Shown: piece by piece, positions 60,652 to 64,000 of the stretch | Position numbering within the stretch: position 1 is the first letter of the stretch | Layout of the letters: every line of letters begins with the position of its first letter | Source: Hofstenia miamia | Taxonomy: Eukaryota; Xenacoelomorpha; Acoela; Hofsteniidae | NCBI GenBank assembly: GCA_900660155.1 | Contig: CABFPE010000016.1 | Location: 1,880,519-1,944,518 of the forward strand | DNA: 64,000 nt | Reading direction: 5' to 3' | Notes under the pieces: model-generated | Seen by the model: only the letters and a program-made list of their open reading frames with translations | Databases searched by the model: none | Told to the model about the DNA's origin: nothing | Program-made: the position numbers and the translations under genes

Positions 60652-61235
60652 CTAAATTGGAAGAGCGTTAGCAAAGATTTTGCTTAATAAGTTAGCGTGG
60701 TTCATTGATAAACTTCGCTAATAAAACAGTTAAATACACATTTTTAAGTTTTAATAAATGAATATTCTAACGATTTTTCTTGGACTTGAAACTGCTTTTC
60801 AAATATACTCTAAATAGGGCTCTGCGTTACCATGTAATCTCATGGGACTTACTGGTCCTATTCTATTGGACTGTGACTTGGGACTAAATATTTCAGTGGA
60901 ACTGGAACTAACATGATACTTGGACTCTAAATTATGAAACTGGGCCATGAAATTCAAAATATTACTAATAATTTTCGCAAATTTTGCATAAGAAGACATA
61001 TGTAGTGGCATGAAATGGTACATGATGAGACAATTGGTGACCTCCATTTATTATTCATTTGCACTGAATATTGAAATAAAAGTTCTCAAATCAACAAAAA
61101 TGTCCTCTTTGAAATATTAATTGTTTGTTAACTCTGGTGTTTAACTTGTTTAATTTGATAAAACCCAAGTTTATACCGGATTAAAACACAGTATGTACAT
61201 GTAGTTGGGTGATTAGTGATTACTAAAATCCTTAC
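60652..61235 (-). other. Poxn: Poxn intron between exons 2 and 3, containing a dispersed repeat
   Basis: A 584-base intron from GTAAGG to TTTAG. The part at about 60836-60995 is a copy of a GGGACT-rich repeat also found at about 56194-56345. The rest is plain AT-rich DNA. Confidence 0.65.
60836..60995 (+). repeat. dispersed GGGACT-rich repeat, copy 2, in the Poxn intron
   Basis: Same family and orientation as 56194-56345 (GGGACTAAATATTTCAGT is exact). An 82-codon open frame on the other strand (60799-61047) is a by-product of this repeat, not a gene. Confidence 0.5.
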
Positions 61236-61857
61236 CTATACAATCAATGGTTGCGGTCTTTTTTTTCTTAAAAGACAATGAAGCATTGAAGTCTTTATTT
61301 GATTCCTTGCTGTTGAGAATATTGGCAATGAGATGTGTAGCTGATTTGTTTTCATAAAATTGATCTTGAATCACTGCGTCATTACCAGCATTCACTTCGT
61401 GCAATGACTTTTCATATAGAGGCGAAGAAGACAGTGGGTCATATCCAGGAAGTGCATCTTTAATGTTTCTCCCATCTCCAAAAACGGCGCATTGTGTAGA
61501 GGAGAACGCATAAGGGTCGAAGGAATATCCTGTAGAGTCAGCATGTGATATTGCCTTCTCACCATAATATGTTTGAGGAATTGATGTATAGTAAGACGAC
61601 GTCTGACTGGGGTATTGCGAATATCCCGTTGAAGGGAAGAATAAAGAGTGAGGCATGTTACACTGGACAGAGTACTTGTCTTCTAGTTGATAACTTGAAG
61701 CGTTTCGTAAAATTCTATTGATCGAACTCACGCTTGGTAGAGCTGATTCATCGCATATAGCCATTTCTTGAATTTTTTCTCGGATTTCCCAGGCAAATAT
61801 TGAAGGGTTTTCTCTTTTTAGTAAAAGAATTTTCTTTACAACTTGTGGTGTTGCAAC
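61236..61857 (-). CDS. Poxn: Pox neuro exon 2: C-terminal (RED) half of the paired domain plus linker
   Basis: 622 bases, 207 codons plus one base. The exon opens after a good acceptor (TTTTTCTTAG, AG at 61859-61858) with [17 protein letters not shown], runs through FAWEIREKI and [19 protein letters not shown], and so completes a paired domain in phase 0 with any exon ending GGSKPK. The open frame starts 31 codons before the first methionine (61764), so a start there would cut the domain. After the domain comes a Ser/Tyr/Pro-rich linker, then HLIANILN at exon codons 175-182, which resembles the octapeptide/eh1 (Groucho-binding) motif of Pax proteins, then a basic FKKKKT patch. There is no homeodomain, as expected for Poxn. 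The exon ends at a donor (TATAG|GTAAGG, 61235 down) in phase 1; reading through it adds six residues before a stop. No exon 1 is visible between 61858 and 64000. Confidence 0.9.
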
Positions 61858-62032
61858 CTAAGAAAAATTATAATCAATAGAAATTCATAATCATTGTATT
61901 TCAAGTGGTTAAAGAAATTTCTCCACAAAACTAAATGGAATGTGCATTACTCAACAAAATAATTATATTTAAATTATTAGTTGAATAGCATTTAAATTGT
62001 TTCAGACACAATCAAATCAGTCAACATATACA

Positions 62033-62073
62033 AATATGCATATATACATGCATATACATATATATATATATAT
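62033..62073. repeat. TA/CATA microsatellite at the 3' end of the Penelope-like fragment
   Basis: CATATA-type units pass into pure TA next to the ACCGGTTTCG end of the element. Confidence 0.85.
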
Positions 62074-62700
62074 TAACCGGTTTCGATTCGAAAATCATCA
62101 TCAGAATACAAAAATTTGTGGGACTAATATTTATAAAATGCTACACTAAAATTTAATGATGATTAAATTTTCATGCACTTAGAATAAATTTAATATGCTC
62201 ATATTACTTTGTTGCTTGTTCAATAATTGATCTTTGCTAGGGTTCTTAATTATTAAAGCTTTTGCAATCTTCATAGTGGGTGTTCTCATTATTATATTAA
62301 AATAGTTATTTCTAGCATAATGTTGATGCATATGTATTTCTGACATTTGATGACCTGATAGATGCTCATTGATCTTTGTTATAAAATGGCACTTAGTTGT
62401 ATGAAATATTGCATTCTTCACAATTGTATTTATAGACAAGTGAGGAAACTAGCATTTTTCGATAGGATCTTTGATCTTAAAAATGTCTGACGTTTTCTTT
62501 GATTGCAAAATTGGTGTTAACTTTATTAATTTTAATCGTGTATGAATGATCTTTATTCGTGCTTTTAAGAGATTTTGATTGTTCTTAATATATGGTAGTT
62601 TCCAATATATTGGTATTTTATCTTCATCATTTGCTTTGTTACGTTCAATAGACTATACATGTATAATATAAAAGTTTTTTATTTTCGCAATAATCTGTAT
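62050..62700 (-). mobile_element. Penelope-like element, 3' fragment
   Basis: The minus strand gives a peptide with IPIYWKLPYIKNNQNLL and later INEHLSGHQMSEIHMHQH, ending SNMSILNLF (about 62680 down to 62179). This matches the linker and C-terminal GIY-YIG-type region of Penelope-like elements as I know them. Downstream on the same strand comes CTGATGATGATTTTCG followed by GAAACCGGTTAA and then a (TA)n tract, which is the typical 3' end of this group. Only the 3' part is present and the reverse transcriptase is absent, so it is a dead, truncated insertion. It lies about 200 bases upstream of Poxn exon 2, inside the preceding intron, in the same orientation as the gene. Confidence 0.6.
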
Positions 62701-63907
62701 TCAACAATTCTCAATGCAAATTGAAATACCGGTATTTGGGAATGACATTACAAATCATTAATAATGAATTGTAGATTTCTAGTTTTAATTATTCCATGTT
62801 CATCACATATGAGAAATCTTTGAGCATTGACTTTGTAATCCCTACTTAACTAATAATCAGTTATATTTTTCTCGATAATGGAGGAAAGGATTGAAACTTT
62901 TACTTGTAAATATTAGCATAGCCAACTACATATAAGAAAAACATGACAATTTTCAAGCTAGTTTTCTGTTCTAGTTTAACTTCAATAAATGATATCTAAA
63001 CAATTTGCAAGACTATTCATGACGTGTTTCAATACCAAGTCAATAATAAATTTTTGCCAAAGAACTATTATTTTAATTGATTGTAGCTTCACCCTTGATT
63101 TTAAATAGCATTTAATTAACTTTATCTCCCTAAAACAGAAATTTCTATAACATAATAGTTAATTTCTAAAAGGTTCTAGTTTTAGAAGAAAAATGAGATA
63201 TAGAAGTTAATTTTCTAATGCATTTGCTGCTAATATTTTTGTTTGGAAAGTTTTTCGGAAGCATTTTCTAGAAAAATAATAATATTAGTATTATAAAGTA
63301 ATATTAACTATAATCTGATTAGTCTTACTCCAGCGATACAAAAAGTTTTTCATATCTTTGAACAATTTGTTCAAGGCCTTCAAATTCTTCCCATTTCCAA
63401 TGGCCAGCGAACAAAAAGTTCTAAGGACCAGCTATTTATATTTTTTAGATATAATACTATCTATGCCGAGCACAAACTCAGAATAATTGTTTTGCAAATG
63501 CTAGGACCGGAAATTTCGTTTAAACGATCTAGTGAAATCTTAGAATGTAAATGAAGAAAACGCACTCGTCTATCTTAAGGTTTTTTCAGATTTTAAAGGT
63601 ATTTTTTAGTTCGTGAGTTCTGAGAAATTAAAATGATTTTGAAGAAACCATCAAAGATTTAAAAAATTCCTTTAACGTTTGAGCTAACTGTACAAGAAAA
63701 ACGAAATTTGAACTAATTTACACAGACAATATAAAAAATTCTATTTCTTATTGGATTTCAAAATGATAAATTTTCAATTACTACTCAGGCTGATTTTTTC
63801 ATAGTGCATGGTAATGGGAAAAAATTTAATTACTACTACTGAAATGTTTAATAACTATTTCTCGTATTATGATACCATGTAAAATCAATATTTTTAAAAT
63901 GCTACTC

Positions 63908-63910
<3 letters not shown>
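62701..63910. other. AT-rich DNA upstream of Poxn exon 2, no exon seen
   Basis: Searched on the minus strand for the PAI half of a paired domain (NQLGG, RPCDISR, GCVSKIL); none found. If this Poxn copy is whole, its first exon lies beyond 64000. Confidence 0.65.

Positions 63911-63963
<53 letters not shown>
63911..63963. repeat. (TA)n microsatellite
   Basis: About 26 TA units near the right edge, upstream of Poxn exon 2 in gene orientation. It is the longest pure tract in the window. Confidence 0.95.
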
Positions 63964-63965
<2 letters not shown>

Positions 63966-64000
63966 GGATATTCATAGAATATCACAGAAAGGTCTTCCAC

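Noticed and set aside
61213-61764. A separate gene starting at the methionine at 61764
   Set aside because: The frame is open upstream to a good acceptor and those 31 codons are the expected start of the RED half.
1-64000. CRISPR arrays, bacterial operons, rRNA genes or LTR elements
   Set aside because: No regularly spaced repeats, prokaryotic gene layout, rRNA sequence, long terminal repeats or gag/pol-type coding were seen.

Overview
This is a very AT-rich, gene-poor stretch of an animal nuclear genome. Arthropod is the most likely source: the only recognisable host gene is Pox neuro, an invertebrate Pax gene. The rest is relics of hAT, Tc1/mariner, piggyBac-like, LINE and Penelope-like elements, MITEs and long (TA)n microsatellites. 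I cannot name the species. Most of the roughly 64 kb is non-coding, and most short open frames are chance products of AT-rich DNA.

The gene. Three exons on the minus strand encode a Pox neuro (Poxn) protein. Exon 1 (2645-2869) carries the start MPHTG and the N-terminal (PAI) half of the paired domain. Exon 2 (61236-61857) carries the C-terminal (RED) half and an octapeptide-like motif. Exon 3 (60449-60651), which is too short to stand out as an open frame, carries the C-terminus, with a poly(A) signal about 150 bases beyond the stop. Exons 2 and 3 are in the right order. Exon 1 is not: for a minus-strand gene it should lie above 61857, yet it lies 57.6 kb downstream of the last exon. The splice phases of exons 1 and 2 fit (phase 0), and so does the protein sequence. 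The window therefore holds either two head-to-tail Poxn genes, each cut by a window edge, or one gene whose order is broken by assembly or by rearrangement.

Assembly structure. There are four runs of n. Three of them (31363; 41845-41865; 44945) sit between two apparently identical direct copies of 2198, 238 and about 630-660 bases, which is the signature of overlapping contig ends that were never merged. The elements in those copies are therefore probably counted twice. The fourth, a lone n at 40078, has no such overlap and is the weakest join. A misjoin there would explain the exon order.

Mobile elements, left to right: a decayed transposase-like gene (7.8-9.2 kb, minus); a hAT-like non-autonomous element (18.47-19.30 kb); a 554-bp TIR element (25.09-25.64 kb); a fold-back repeat (26.9-27.3 kb); an internally deleted hAT element with a perfect 8-bp target duplication (29.12-29.91 kb) next to a complete but dead Tc1-like element (29.97-31.23 kb), both repeated at 31.4-33.4 kb by the assembly overlap; a 248-bp TA-flanked MITE (35.41-35.66 kb) beside a LINE reverse-transcriptase remnant (35.69-36.96 kb, minus); two LINE pieces around a piggyBac-like C-terminus (51.2-53.3 kb, plus); a hAT C-terminal scrap (59.05-59.19 kb); and a Penelope-like 3' end (62.05-62.7 kb, minus) just upstream of Poxn exon 2. 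A candidate miRNA-like hairpin lies at 39830-39906.
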